64,000 nt of DNA from Prosthecobacter algae (GTDB taxonomy: Bacteria > Verrucomicrobiota > Verrucomicrobiia > Verrucomicrobiales > Verrucomicrobiaceae), in the NCBI RefSeq assembly GCF_039542385.1, contig NZ_BAABIA010000001.1, positions 248,001 to 312,000 on the forward strand, given 5' to 3'. Shown one piece after another: positions 46,101-53,882 of the stretch. Position 1 is the first letter of the stretch. Every line of letters begins with the position of its first letter. The notes beneath the pieces were generated by a model. That model was not told the DNA's origin, did no database searches, and saw only the letters and a program-made list of their open reading frames with translations. The translations under genes were made by a program, and so were the position numbers.

Positions 46101-46148
46101 GATGCCGACCTGAAGGACTTCTTCGCCTATCTGATGAAGCTGCCGTGA
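43116..46148 (+). CDS. PVC-type membrane-bound dehydrogenase/HEAT/cytochrome c protein
   Basis: 1010 residues. The ATG at 43116 begins a signal peptide (MTSARILLPALLGLSLPVSA); an in-frame TTG at 43008 is rejected. The Piru_Ver-type propeller covers about 65–445 (SWDSKGRMWVTQYRQYQF, DTDGDGAFDKHTDVI, WGLDGWLYGANGS, GPDGGFYMADWYD), followed by HEAT repeats (about 460–830) and a C-terminal cytochrome c with CAICH at 890–894. It has the same domain logic as the protein at 1298–3709 but a longer HEAT part. It probably oxidises a carbohydrate or polyol in the periplasm. It starts 144 bp after the peptidase gene. Confidence 0.87.
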   Translation: MTSARILLPALLGLSLPVSAQQLGAVAGNEEVKKIMETRKGRGVMADDTPPTPPLNAVKKFITRSDVAVDLMASEPAVEQPLYASWDSKGRMWVTQYRQYQFPAGLKIVSYDQHLRAKFDKAPLPPPRGEKGGDKITVFEDTDGDGAFDKHTDVITGLNIASAALPGMSRIWVLNPPYLLSYPDANQDGLPDGDPEVELTGFGLEDTHAVATNLQWGLDGWLYGANGSTTTGNVSSANTKNVKWEGQCIWRYHPNKKLFEIYAEGGGNTFSLDIDSKGRVFSGTNNGSTRGMHYEQGSYGIKGWGKHGPLTNPYAFGWFEHMKHEGDNKRFPQAFAIYEGGLLGSGYEGKIIAPNSLANVVYVSERFPDGSTFRSKDEENLMSSPDRWFRPVWAGVGPDGGFYMADWYDTRLSHVSPVDDWHKTSGRIYRVRPAAGAPKLKPFDLAKASPEELLGHLSHTNEWFRKQAALEIGWRGLVELKDRLVTQVKTSDAYALDALWTLDMLGAANEALVDSLLGNKDPCIRRWAVKILGEQRRGSEALASLAKTEKNLEVRAQILASAKRLKASDALPLLWAAEGEEDISGHLPLLAWWALESKAEKEKEAVFAFLKTDAAMVKTAAFRDHLAEKLAKRYALAGGEENLQSCSDLLTLAPGDAVRGKIIAGIAAAFEGAEMPPLPDSLSKALNDYMAKQSGGNLALALRTGSAAALKDALKLLSDSKASNAQRISIAKTLAELGKQESVAPMVAILKGGANAPSLKRGILQAAAKFDDRRIPEALLTGYEAQIAGDKALREDALRTLAGRKEWALLLVNFVNDGKVQPKHITIDTARQLSLYKDPEMDAAIEKHWKGLLMTGPTEAKEKEMARIKAVIKTGLGDADKGKLQFMARCAICHKLFGEGNIIGPELTGYDRANPDFWLDNIFNPSLEIREGFGNYIVKLKNGQMLTGIMDAQDASGIVLKDIAGNKTPVKQPEIEKLEASPVSLMPESLTIGMSDADLKDFFAYLMKLP

Positions 46149-46178
46149 GCTATTTTGCCAAATCAATAGTTAGGTCGC

Positions 46179-47471
46179 TCATGCATACAGCACGCGGAAG
46201 GGTCTCAGCCAGCTTACCACTACGCCGATGAGCAGGGCGGTAACACCAAACAATTCGGCTGAGGGCAGGGCAACTCTACCGAAGATGGCAGTTGCGATGT
46301 AAAGAGCGCCAAAGCCGGCGATGCCCGCTGCGATAGCATAAAGGTAGCGGCCCAGGTGGTGGTCATTGGTGAAGGCTGCCGCATTGGCGACGGCGGCCAG
46401 AAGGAAGATCAGGGCGGAGTAGCTGCCCGCCTCAATCTGCCAGACATAACCCATCACTAGCGCACCCAGCGAGGCAAAGATCAGCCCACCAACGACGACT
46501 CCTTCCCAGTATTCTCGAGGCCGTAGAGCCTGCCGGGCAAAGCGGTCCATAACAAGGAAGAAGGAGCTGAACCCACGCGCTAGATGCGACCAGAGTGCGA
46601 ACAAAAGCCAAGCCCCAATCATGATCGAACTGAGGATTGGAGACACATCTTGGAGCAGGGTGCTGACCACCTTGTAGGCCACGAAACCACCGATCATGAT
46701 CATGTTCTGCCGGCCTTCGGTGAACTGGTTCATGAAGTGGGCAAAGCGAAGCTGCAGCCGATAGACGGATGAACGTGCACGGAAGGATTCCACCAGGCCC
46801 ATGCGAGCGCTTTCGTTCATGGGGCTGAGCCTCAGGGCTTCCATGAAATGCTGGTTGGCACGCTTGTGATCTCCCTGCATCAGCGCATGCCAGCCAGCGC
46901 TCGTGTGGGCGCTGTCATCATCGGGGTCACGTTGGAGCTGGTAATCAATCAGGCTTTGATGATCCTGGTCCTTCTTCTGCATGAGCAGAGCTGCCGAGAG
47001 GACCTCGGCGGCCATGGTGTTCTCCGTATCCAGTTGCAGGGCTTTGCGTGCTGAGGCTTCCGCCTGCGGGTAGTCGCGTAGCCGCAGATGGATGCGGGCG
47101 GTGACCGCATGGGCGAAGTCACTGTCGGGATCAATGGAGGTGGCTGCTTCGGCATGCTTCAGCGCGTCTTGAATGGCGCTTGTCTGGCCATCTTTGGCCT
47201 TGGCATTCAAAGTTAGGGCCAAGACTCCATGGGCGAAGGGATCTTCAGGCTCCAGTCCCACCGCGCGCTGGGCAGCATCCACGGCATTCGCCACGGTGCT
47301 GTTATCGTTCAGCCAGCACAGCGCCAGCATGACATAACTGGGAGAGTGATTGGGATCCAGCTCCAGCGCCTGCTGGTAGCATTTCACGGCATCCGTGAAG
47401 CGGTGCTGCGTCTGCAAAAGGCGGCCGCGGGCGAAATGCGTGCTGGCGTTGGTGGCTTCGTAATCGGACAT
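46179..47471 (-). CDS. TPR protein with C-terminal multi-pass membrane domain
   Basis: 430 residues. The N-terminal half (about 10–225) is built of tetratricopeptide repeats (FTDAVKCYQQALELDPNHSPSYVMLALCWL; AIQDALKHAEAATSIDPDSDFAHAVTARI; DYPQAEASARKALQLD). From about residue 250 there are roughly six hydrophobic segments (ILSSIMIGAWLLFALW, VVVGGLIFASLGALVMGYVW, YSALIFLLAAVANAAAF and others). No enzymatic motif is seen. It is transcribed right after the TPR–AAA ATPase gene (6-bp gap), so the two very probably form a complex in which this protein is the membrane anchor. Confidence 0.8.
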   Translation of the reverse strand: MSDYEATNASTHFARGRLLQTQHRFTDAVKCYQQALELDPNHSPSYVMLALCWLNDNSTVANAVDAAQRAVGLEPEDPFAHGVLALTLNAKAKDGQTSAIQDALKHAEAATSIDPDSDFAHAVTARIHLRLRDYPQAEASARKALQLDTENTMAAEVLSAALLMQKKDQDHQSLIDYQLQRDPDDDSAHTSAGWHALMQGDHKRANQHFMEALRLSPMNESARMGLVESFRARSSVYRLQLRFAHFMNQFTEGRQNMIMIGGFVAYKVVSTLLQDVSPILSSIMIGAWLLFALWSHLARGFSSFFLVMDRFARQALRPREYWEGVVVGGLIFASLGALVMGYVWQIEAGSYSALIFLLAAVANAAAFTNDHHLGRYLYAIAAGIAGFGALYIATAIFGRVALPSAELFGVTALLIGVVVSWLRPFRVLYA

Positions 47472-47477
47472 GAGGTG

Positions 47478-48887
47478 CTAGCGTTTGAGGAGCCCGAGGT
47501 ACTTCAGCACATCGTCATAGAACCCGCTTTGATTCGAGTACATGGCGTAGTTTTTGGCGCTCTCAAACCAGGCCTTCGTGGTCGGTTTATGGCGGCCTGC
47601 GGCCTTGATCAGTTCCTTGGTGGTCAGGGGCACCACCTTGCCAGTGCGCATGACTTCGGTCAAAACTTCCTCGGTGGCGAGGTCGAAGACAGCCTTCAGA
47701 TCGGCCCCGGAAAAGTCAGGGGTCTTCTTGGCCAGGGCACGCGGATCCAATTCGCCGATAGGCTTTTTCTCGGCCATCACCTCAATGATGGAGGCGCGGC
47801 CCGGTTCATCCGGTGGCGGCACAAACAGCGTGCGGTCAAAGCGGCCCGGACGGCGGAAGGCGGGGTCAATGTGCCAGGGGGCATTGGTCGCACCGAGAAT
47901 CAGGACACCATCGTTTTGGGAGTCGGCTCCATCCATCTCGGAGAGGAACTGGTTGATGAGATTTCGCCCTGCACTTTGGCGCAGATCCCGGCGGTCAGCG
48001 GCCAGGGCATCCACTTCATCAAAGAAAAGCACGCAGGGTGCGTTCTTGCGCGCCAGCTCAAAGACTTCATGCATGTTTTTCTCGGAGTTTCCGATCCACA
48101 TGTCGAGGATTTGATGCAGGCCGAGGGCGATGAAGTTGGCCTTGATCTCACCAGCGGTGGCTTTGCTGATGAGGGTCTTGCCGCAGCCCGGAGGGCCATA
48201 GAGGAGGACTCCACCGCCGACTTTTTTATCGTAGGCTTTGAACAGTTCCGCATGCTGAAGCGGGTACATGATCTTCATGCGGATCTCCTCTTTCAGCGCC
48301 TCCATGCCACCCACGCTGCTGAAGTTCAGCTTGGGTTTTTCAAAGTCGGCGAGGCCCAGGTCAGAGGCGGAGCCGCCACGTGGCTGGCTGTCTTCTTCAT
48401 CCTCGTCTTCTTCCTCATCAGCCTCCACGTAGTCGCCATTGGAGGCGAGGCCGGCGCGTTTGCGGCTACCGGTTTCATCGTCGCTGGGCTTGATGTTGCT
48501 AAGATCCTTCTCCAGACCCGGATCGGAAAGGGAAGGGTTCAGGGCCAAGGCTTTGTCATAGAGGCTGCGGGCGCGGCCGAGTTCGCCTTCGGTGACCAGG
48601 ATGCGCGCCAGCAGGAGATAACCGGGGGCAAAGTCAGGCTTGTTGGCGATCAATTGTTCAGCACGCACGGCGGCTTCGGAATGACGCCCCTGTAGCAGGG
48701 CCACCTGGGCTAGCCCGGTGCGAGCTTCCGCATTGTCCGCGTCTAGTTTGAGGACGCTGTTAAAGGCAGCCTCGGCCTCGTCATGCAGCAATTCTTCCAT
48801 GCAGCCTGCGGCGTAGATCAGGAGCAGGGGCACATTGTCGGGAGAATGTTGCAGGGCCAGACGGAGGGCATCGAGGTTTTGAGCCAT
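47478..48887 (-). CDS. TPR–AAA+ ATPase (CDC48/Vps4-like single AAA domain)
   Basis: 469 residues from the ATG at 48887 (MAQNLDALRLALQ); an upstream in-frame start would add 12 residues. TPR-like helices at 1–120 are followed by a strongly acidic linker (EADEEEDEDEED, about 155–166) and one classical AAA module: GPPGCGKT (231–238) Walker A, FFDEVDAL Walker B near 289, and arginine fingers in RRPGRFDR near 350. The sequence ends with a short helical domain. It resembles eukaryote-like unfoldases. The adjacent TPR-membrane gene suggests a membrane-recruited remodelling complex with an unknown client. Confidence 0.88.
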   Translation of the reverse strand: MAQNLDALRLALQHSPDNVPLLLIYAAGCMEELLHDEAEAAFNSVLKLDADNAEARTGLAQVALLQGRHSEAAVRAEQLIANKPDFAPGYLLLARILVTEGELGRARSLYDKALALNPSLSDPGLEKDLSNIKPSDDETGSRKRAGLASNGDYVEADEEEDEDEEDSQPRGGSASDLGLADFEKPKLNFSSVGGMEALKEEIRMKIMYPLQHAELFKAYDKKVGGGVLLYGPPGCGKTLISKATAGEIKANFIALGLHQILDMWIGNSEKNMHEVFELARKNAPCVLFFDEVDALAADRRDLRQSAGRNLINQFLSEMDGADSQNDGVLILGATNAPWHIDPAFRRPGRFDRTLFVPPPDEPGRASIIEVMAEKKPIGELDPRALAKKTPDFSGADLKAVFDLATEEVLTEVMRTGKVVPLTTKELIKAAGRHKPTTKAWFESAKNYAMYSNQSGFYDDVLKYLGLLKR

Positions 48888-48985
48888 GCCCCTGAGTCCA
48901 GCGTGCGACCTAGGGGCACGCAAGAGATATTATCGTGTCATTCGCTTGAATGGCGGCTGGTTTCCGTGTCCAACCTCATGCCCAT

Positions 48986-49420
48986 TCAGGAACGGAGCGG
49001 CGGGCCGTACCACTGATAGCACATCATGTAAACGATGACGCCTGTGATGGAGACATAGAGCCAGATGGGGGCGGTCCATTTGGCGAGTCGCTTGTGCTTG
49101 TCAAAGCGCTGCCGAAGTGCCGGGATGACCGTCATGATGATCATGGGCAGGTTGACGATGGCCAAAAAGACATGGGTGATCAGCAACCCATAATAGAAGG
49201 TCTTGATGTTCCCTGTACCGGCGAACTTCACATGCAGCACATGGAAGTGATAATACAGGTAGCAGCCCAGGAACACGGCTGAGAAAGTCAGCGCTGTGGC
49301 CATGCAGACGATATGTGCCTTTTTGTTGCCGACCTTGATGAAGATGAGGCCCAGAATAATGAAAACCGTGGCACAGGCGTTCAGGGTGGCATTGATCGGT
49401 GGCAAGTCGTAAACAGTCAT
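48986..49420 (-). CDS. DUF420 membrane protein
   Basis: 144 residues, four predicted membrane segments (LNACATVFIILGLIFI, IVCMATALTFSAVFLGCYL, YGLLITHVFLAIVNLPMIIM, APIWLYVSITGVIVYMM). The DUF420 signature is visible: LPPINATLNACATVFI at the start, YYHFHVLHVKF and THVFLAIVNLPMI with conserved His residues. In other bacteria DUF420 genes accompany heme–copper oxidase assembly genes and are implicated in oxidase maturation. Here it is the last gene of the heme A/heme O/SCO assembly group, which supports that role. Confidence 0.88.
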   Translation of the reverse strand: MTVYDLPPINATLNACATVFIILGLIFIKVGNKKAHIVCMATALTFSAVFLGCYLYYHFHVLHVKFAGTGNIKTFYYGLLITHVFLAIVNLPMIIMTVIPALRQRFDKHKRLAKWTAPIWLYVSITGVIVYMMCYQWYGPPLRS

Positions 49421-49451
49421 AGTGAGGTGCGTGGGTTGAAAAGCGAGGCTG

Positions 49452-50156
49452 TTATTTGCCCTGTTCCTTTTCCTTGAGGATGAAGTTCAGGTCTTTGCGT
49501 AGCTGGGCTTCGAAGTAGTCACCGAACTGGGGGTCGGCATTCATGAGATCGTACTGAGTGCCGCGCACGTGGCCTTTGTGATCCACCAGGGCGACTCGAA
49601 GGTCGTGGATGTACTTGTCATCCGGAGACAGGCGGTCAGCCTCGGGTAGGTCCTGCACGGGGCGGAATTTCATGAACTGGGTCATGTAGTTGCGCACTTC
49701 ATCCTTGGCTCCATTCACGAACCACCAGGGGTCGGTGTCTTGGACGTTGATGCCACGGGCAAATTTCTGCATCATTTCTGGGGTGTCTTCAGGATCCAGG
49801 GTGAAGGAGATGAAGTGGACGTTCGGGTTGTCCTTGTACTCTTCCTGGAGTTTCTTCAGCTTGGCGATGACGCCAGCGCAGCCGCGCGGGCAGCGAGTGT
49901 AAACCCAGGACGTTAGCAGGACCTTGCCGCGCAATTCATCGAGGTGGACTTTGCGACCGTCGCGCTCCGTCAGCTCCAGGTCGCGCTCCAGGCGGCCCAG
50001 GATGGCAGGGCGGTTTTTATCCTCGCTCTTCGCCTGGTCCTGCATCGCGATCAGGTAGTTGTAGAACACCACCACGCCGAGCACGGCGAAAATGATGGGG
50101 ATCCAGATGGCCCAGGGAGTGAGCGAGGGTTTGGGGTCGGAGGCGGGCTGGGACAT
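49452..50156 (-). CDS. SCO1/SenC-family copper chaperone for cytochrome oxidase
   Basis: 234 residues with one N-terminal membrane anchor (PWAIWIPIIFAVLGVVVFYN). The thioredoxin-like domain has the copper site: Cys89 and Cys93 in CPRGC and His184 in YIHDLRVALVD. SCO proteins deliver copper to, or reduce, the CuA site of COX2. The partner subunit, with an intact CuA motif, is encoded at 52262–53062. It lies 31 bp before the DUF420 gene and 35 bp after ctaB. Confidence 0.95.
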   Translation of the reverse strand: MSQPASDPKPSLTPWAIWIPIIFAVLGVVVFYNYLIAMQDQAKSEDKNRPAILGRLERDLELTERDGRKVHLDELRGKVLLTSWVYTRCPRGCAGVIAKLKKLQEEYKDNPNVHFISFTLDPEDTPEMMQKFARGINVQDTDPWWFVNGAKDEVRNYMTQFMKFRPVQDLPEADRLSPDDKYIHDLRVALVDHKGHVRGTQYDLMNADPQFGDYFEAQLRKDLNFILKEKEQGK

Positions 50157-50191
50157 GGTTGGGAAAGGTAGCTTTTAAAAATCGGGAGGCA

Positions 50192-51136
50192 TCAGGCCCG
50201 CTTCCAGGCAATGGAGGAAATGATGAGGATGCCGGGCAGATACATGAGGGTGCAGAAGAAAAGCTTACGGGCAGAGGCGCGCTCGGGATTCTTTTGGAAA
50301 TCGAGGGCCAGTTTGCACAGCCAGCCAGCGAGGGCCAGGGACAGGGGCAGGAAAATCCAGGTGACGACGAGGCCCTGCTGCACGGGATAAAACATGAGCA
50401 GCAGTGTGGCGATGGAGTAGGCCAGGGCGTGTTTGGACGTCCGCACACCTTCATCGTCATCATTGGCCAGCATGATAAAACCACCCCGGCGGTACTCATC
50501 CCGATACATCCAGTTGATGGCCAGGAAATGGGGGAGCTGCCAGAGGAAGAGCAGGGCGAAGAGATAGATGGCCCCGGGCTCCAAGAGAAGCTGCCAGCGA
50601 ACGTAGGCCTCGTCCCGTGGAAGTTGCCCAGCGGCCCCGGCCCAACCAATGAGGGGCGGCAGGGCTCCGGAAACGGCCCCGACAAGGGTATTGGTCGGGG
50701 ACTGCCTTTTTAGCGGCGTATAGATAAAAAGGTAGGTGGCCAGGGTGAGGGCCGTGAGGGCGGCAGCTTCGAAGTTCACCTTGGCGACGAGGTGAATGAG
50801 GGCGAAGGCACTGAGCAGCCAGCCGATGCCAAAGGCAGCGCTGGGACTGATGCGGCCCGCGGGCAGGGGACGGTCGGCTGTGCGGGTCATCCGGGAGTCT
50901 GGCTCGATCTCCATGAGCTGATTGAAAACACCCGCACCAAAGGCGGCAAGGCTGCTGCCGAGGATGGTGTGGAAAAGCAGCCAGCCATCGAGCGAGGTGC
51001 CAGCCCGTAGCCAGAAGCCGACAAAGGTGGTGACGATGACCAGGGCGCTGAGACGGAACTTGGTGAGCACAAGCAGGTCATTCATGCTCCAGGTTTTGGA
51101 GGCAGGCTCGGGGGAGGGGCTGGCGCTTTCGGACAT
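50192..51136 (-). CDS. ctaB: Protoheme IX farnesyltransferase (heme O synthase)
   Basis: 314 residues with about eight membrane segments. The prenyltransferase motifs are present: VFNQLMEIEPDSRMTRTADRPLP, including the MTRT..RPLP block, and the second motif MYRDEYRRGGFIMLANDDDEGVRTSK. It converts heme B to heme O in the inner membrane, the first step to heme A. The first Asp of the usual NxxxDxxxD pattern is Glu here (MEIEPD). It sits 12 bp after ctaA. Confidence 0.95.
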   Translation of the reverse strand: MSESASPSPEPASKTWSMNDLLVLTKFRLSALVIVTTFVGFWLRAGTSLDGWLLFHTILGSSLAAFGAGVFNQLMEIEPDSRMTRTADRPLPAGRISPSAAFGIGWLLSAFALIHLVAKVNFEAAALTALTLATYLFIYTPLKRQSPTNTLVGAVSGALPPLIGWAGAAGQLPRDEAYVRWQLLLEPGAIYLFALLFLWQLPHFLAINWMYRDEYRRGGFIMLANDDDEGVRTSKHALAYSIATLLLMFYPVQQGLVVTWIFLPLSLALAGWLCKLALDFQKNPERASARKLFFCTLMYLPGILIISSIAWKRA

Positions 51137-51148
51137 GGGGAGGGCAAC

Positions 51149-52177
51149 TTAACGCGCTGGCGACAATGCGCCAGAAACACTGACAACCTTTCCGGAAGAA
51201 CCCAGAAGCCAGAGGAAGAGGGCACTGACGAGTAAAGAGGAGAGGCCAATGTGCAGCACCTGGGCGATGCCAACAATCCCTACGTGGGCCAAGACCACAC
51301 CGAGAATCATTTGACTGAAGATCAGGCCAAAGACGCTCCACTCCAGCCAACCAGTGCGGGTGAGGTGACGGCGGCTGAGGTGCAAAAAGGCGGCACCGGC
51401 GAAGAGGATGAGCCAGGAGAAACTGCGATGCAGGAGGTAAACCCAGCTTTGCTCCAGTTCTGTCACCCACTCGCTGCGAGGATGCCCGGCGTGGGTGTGG
51501 GCGAGATGGTCCGTGAGTTCGCGCACCTGCGATCCCATGATGCCTTCGATGACGATGAGGGCAAAAAGTACCCAGGCGATCCGGCGCAGGGCAGGGGAGG
51601 GTTGGCATTTCCACGGGAGCCTCCAAGGGCTGTCATTGGCGCGCCAAGCGGTATAGACCAGGACGCATTGCAGCAGGATGGCCAGGGCCATGTGGAGAGT
51701 GATGATGCCCGGCTTGAGCCCGCTTAAGACCACCCGCATGCCCAGCCATGCGTTCACCAGGACCAGAATGAAAGAGGCGGAGGAAGCCCAAAAGACGCGC
51801 TGCCGATGAAGCCGGATCTGGCCGAAGGAGGCGATGAGAAGGCAGAGCATCGCTATTCCAACAGGCATGCTGGTGAGGCGGTTCACGTATTCGATCCAAG
51901 TGGCGACAGGATCGAACTCTGCCTTTAGGGTTTCAGGGGTGATGGTCGCTGGATCACGTCCATGCGCGGCAGCTTTGGCGCGGAATTTTTCGATCTTAAG
52001 TTTGCTGAAATCGATGTCGTCGGCGCTGGTCGGAGGGACCCAGCAGCCGTAGCATTTAGGCCAGTCAGGACAGCCGAGTCCAGAGCCTGTGGCCCGTACC
52101 ACGGCACCGACAAAAATCAGAACCTCCACGGTAATGAAGGCGATGAGGGCGATTTTTTGAAAGCGGGTCCAGATCAT
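51149..52177 (-). CDS. ctaA: Heme A synthase (COX15/CtaA)
   Basis: 342 residues, eight predicted membrane segments. It has the COX15/CtaA pattern: GAVVRATGSGLGCPDWPKCYG at the N-terminus, EYVNRLTSMPVGIAML with Glu-Asn-Arg, LHMALAILLQ, LLHRSFSWLIL and LHIGLSSLLVSALFLWLL, giving the His residues for heme b and heme o. It oxidises heme O to heme A. CtaA and CtaB together imply that the aa3-type enzyme here uses heme A. It lies downstream of a terminator that follows COX2, so it may be transcribed less than the oxidase or have its own promoter. Confidence 0.95.
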   Translation of the reverse strand: MIWTRFQKIALIAFITVEVLIFVGAVVRATGSGLGCPDWPKCYGCWVPPTSADDIDFSKLKIEKFRAKAAAHGRDPATITPETLKAEFDPVATWIEYVNRLTSMPVGIAMLCLLIASFGQIRLHRQRVFWASSASFILVLVNAWLGMRVVLSGLKPGIITLHMALAILLQCVLVYTAWRANDSPWRLPWKCQPSPALRRIAWVLFALIVIEGIMGSQVRELTDHLAHTHAGHPRSEWVTELEQSWVYLLHRSFSWLILFAGAAFLHLSRRHLTRTGWLEWSVFGLIFSQMILGVVLAHVGIVGIAQVLHIGLSSLLVSALFLWLLGSSGKVVSVSGALSPAR

Positions 52178-52190
52178 GGTCGGTGGTTAA

Positions 52191-52225
52191 AATAAAACGT
52201 CCCGCTCCCTGATCAGAAGCGGGAC
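52191..52225 (-). terminator. Rho-independent terminator after COX2
   Basis: Read on the minus strand, an 8-bp stem (GTCCCGCT / AGCGGGAC, 11-nt loop) is followed by GTTTTATTTT. It lies 37 bp after the COX2 stop and 14 bp before the ctaA start, separating the structural oxidase genes from the assembly genes. Confidence 0.75.
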
Positions 52226-52261
52226 ATTCCCGAAAAAAAATGCTGAACAGGAAAAGTCGGA

Positions 52262-53062
52262 TTACTGGGCGGAAGCCACAGGCGGTGCGGCTGCGGCAGC
52301 CGACTTAGCGGCAGCGGTGGCAGACTGCTCCTTGGCCCACTCATCGTATTCTTTGCCATCCATAACTTCCAGCACGGCACGCATCTGAGCGTGGCCCGGG
52401 CCGCAAAGCTGACCGCAGATGATGTCCCAAGTACCTTCCTTCACCGGCTTGAACCACATGTGGGCTTTCACACCGGGGATGGCATCCTGGGCGGAACGCA
52501 TCGGCACGAGGGCCAGGTTATGGATCACATCCTTGCTGCTGACGTCGACAATGACGGGGCGGCCCACAGGAAGCTTCATGGTGCTAGGGCTGACGAAGTC
52601 GTCCTTGCCGTTCGGGTCCATGAGGTCACGGCCGGTGACGTTCGAAGGGGTAATGCCCTTCATGCTCCAGGTGCTGAGCATCATGTCATTGCCCGGATAC
52701 TGGAAGTTCCAGAGGAACTTCTCGCCCAAAGCGCGGATTTTGATGGTGTCTGGGCTGGTCGGGAAGTCGTCGGCCTGACGGGACCAGAGAGGAAAGGCGA
52801 AACCGAGGAGGAGGATGGCTTCCACCACGACCACGCCGATTTCGATGTGGGTAGATGCATGGCCACGGACGCCGTGGTAGTCGGCAGAGGGGTTTTTCGA
52901 CTTGCGAAAACGGGTGAAGGCGATCGTGAGGAAGATCGACCAGCCGATGAACAGGGCCAGCATGAACCAGTGGACGAAGCCGAGCATGTGATCCACAAGA
53001 CCGCCGTGCTCAGAGGCGTTTTGAGTGATGCCGATCCAGGTATTGATGTCAGAGACGCTCAT
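52262..53062 (-). CDS. coxB: Cytochrome c oxidase subunit II
   Basis: 266 residues. Two N-terminal membrane helices (about 25–50 and 75–95) are followed by a cupredoxin domain. The CuA ligands are complete: His181 (VIHNLALVP), Cys216 and Cys220 (CGQLCGPGH), His224 and Met227. WDIICGQLCG has Gln where many homologs have Glu; that residue binds through the backbone. There is no fused cytochrome c domain, so the enzyme is aa3-like rather than caa3 and must accept electrons from a separate cytochrome, possibly one encoded upstream (57565, 58312 or 62285). The tail is Ala-rich. Confidence 0.96.
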   Translation of the reverse strand: MSVSDINTWIGITQNASEHGGLVDHMLGFVHWFMLALFIGWSIFLTIAFTRFRKSKNPSADYHGVRGHASTHIEIGVVVVEAILLLGFAFPLWSRQADDFPTSPDTIKIRALGEKFLWNFQYPGNDMMLSTWSMKGITPSNVTGRDLMDPNGKDDFVSPSTMKLPVGRPVIVDVSSKDVIHNLALVPMRSAQDAIPGVKAHMWFKPVKEGTWDIICGQLCGPGHAQMRAVLEVMDGKEYDEWAKEQSATAAAKSAAAAAPPVASAQ

Positions 53063-53082
53063 GAGAGATTGCGAGGGGAGAA

Positions 53083-53274
53083 TTAAAACTGCGCGTCAGC
53101 GGAGAGACGGTTTTGTTTACGGACAAAGTTAAAGAAGATCAGACCCACAGCACCCATGCCGAGGGCCAGGAAACCCAACATGACGAGAACGGCCAAGTCT
53201 TGGGCCTGGGCCATCACACTGCCCGGATCTGGGCGGCAAGTGGCGCAGGCAAACTGGAAAAGGGAAGCGTTCAT
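53083..53274 (-). CDS. Small membrane protein in the oxidase operon
   Basis: 63 residues from the ATG at 53274 (a TTG at 53304 would overlap the upstream gene). One hydrophobic segment (LAVLVMLGFLALGMGAVGLIFF) follows a short N-terminus with two cysteines (FACATCRPDPG). It ends basic (RKQNRLSADAQ). Its position between COX2 and another tiny membrane protein suggests an accessory oxidase subunit or assembly factor. The CxxC could bind copper, but this is a guess. Confidence 0.6.
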   Translation of the reverse strand: MNASLFQFACATCRPDPGSVMAQAQDLAVLVMLGFLALGMGAVGLIFFNFVRKQNRLSADAQF

Positions 53275-53296
53275 GAAGGAAGCGAGGGGAAAGGAT

Positions 53297-53503
53297 TTAG
53301 ACAATGATGGTGCGGCTCTTTTTCACCACATACCAAATGCCATAGGCAGTCATCACAAGACTGAGCCAGCCAGCGAAAGCACCGAGCCGAGTCACGCCCA
53401 GGGAAGCCGCCTGCTCAGGGAGCATGCGAGTCCACAGCCAGAAACCTAGGTCACCGAGGATGGCGAAAAAGAGAAAGACGATGTGGAAGTGCTTGAGGGA
53501 CAT
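53297..53503 (-). CDS. Small two-helix membrane protein in the oxidase operon
   Basis: 68 residues from the ATG at 53503 (MSLKHFHIVFLFFAILGDLGFW). Two hydrophobic segments (HFHIVFLFFAILGDLGFWLW and LGAFAGWLSLVMTAYGIWYVV) and a basic C-terminus. No known domain recognised. It begins 16 bp after the subunit IV stop and is probably an accessory subunit or assembly protein of the aa3 oxidase. Confidence 0.65.
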   Translation of the reverse strand: MSLKHFHIVFLFFAILGDLGFWLWTRMLPEQAASLGVTRLGAFAGWLSLVMTAYGIWYVVKKSRTIIV

Positions 53504-53519
53504 GGCCGGATGAGGGGGA

Positions 53520-53846
53520 TCAGTTGTTGCTGTCGTAAAAGCCGTGGAAGACCAACGGGTCACTGGCAGAGAATACGAACAGGAAGAACAACGCGATGGC
53601 GAAGGCTGCGGTGAAAGCGAGGATTTTGTAGATCAGCTTCGCCTCGTGATTCAAGTGCATGAAGATGAGGGCGACGAGACCTGCCTTGAAGGCGGCCAGG
53701 ATCATGCCCACCAGGATGTTCATGCTGTGAGTGGGCAATTCCACGTAGGAAAGACCGACCGTGGCACCGGTGAGGACCGCGAGGGCGGACCCAACGACGA
53801 TGATCTTTTTGATCGACTTGTGGATTTCTTCAGGACTGTCGGCCAT
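53520..53846 (-). CDS. Cytochrome c oxidase subunit IV
   Basis: 108 residues, three membrane segments (IIVVGSALAVLTGATVGLSYV, MNILVGMILAAFKAGLVALIFMHL, ILAFTAAFAIALFFLFVFS). The prokaryotic COX4 signature AFKAGLVALIFMHLNHE is present. It is a small stabilising subunit of the aa3-type oxidase, positioned between COX3 and the two tiny membrane proteins. Confidence 0.9.
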   Translation of the reverse strand: MADSPEEIHKSIKKIIVVGSALAVLTGATVGLSYVELPTHSMNILVGMILAAFKAGLVALIFMHLNHEAKLIYKILAFTAAFAIALFFLFVFSASDPLVFHGFYDSNN

Positions 53847-53882
53847 AAACTTGAGAGAAAAGGGGTGAAGAGAAACTGTCGA

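Noticed and set aside
52262-53062. caa3-type oxidase (COX2 fused to cytochrome c)
   Set aside because: COX2 ends shortly after the CuA domain with an Ala-rich tail and has no CxxCH, so the enzyme is aa3-like.
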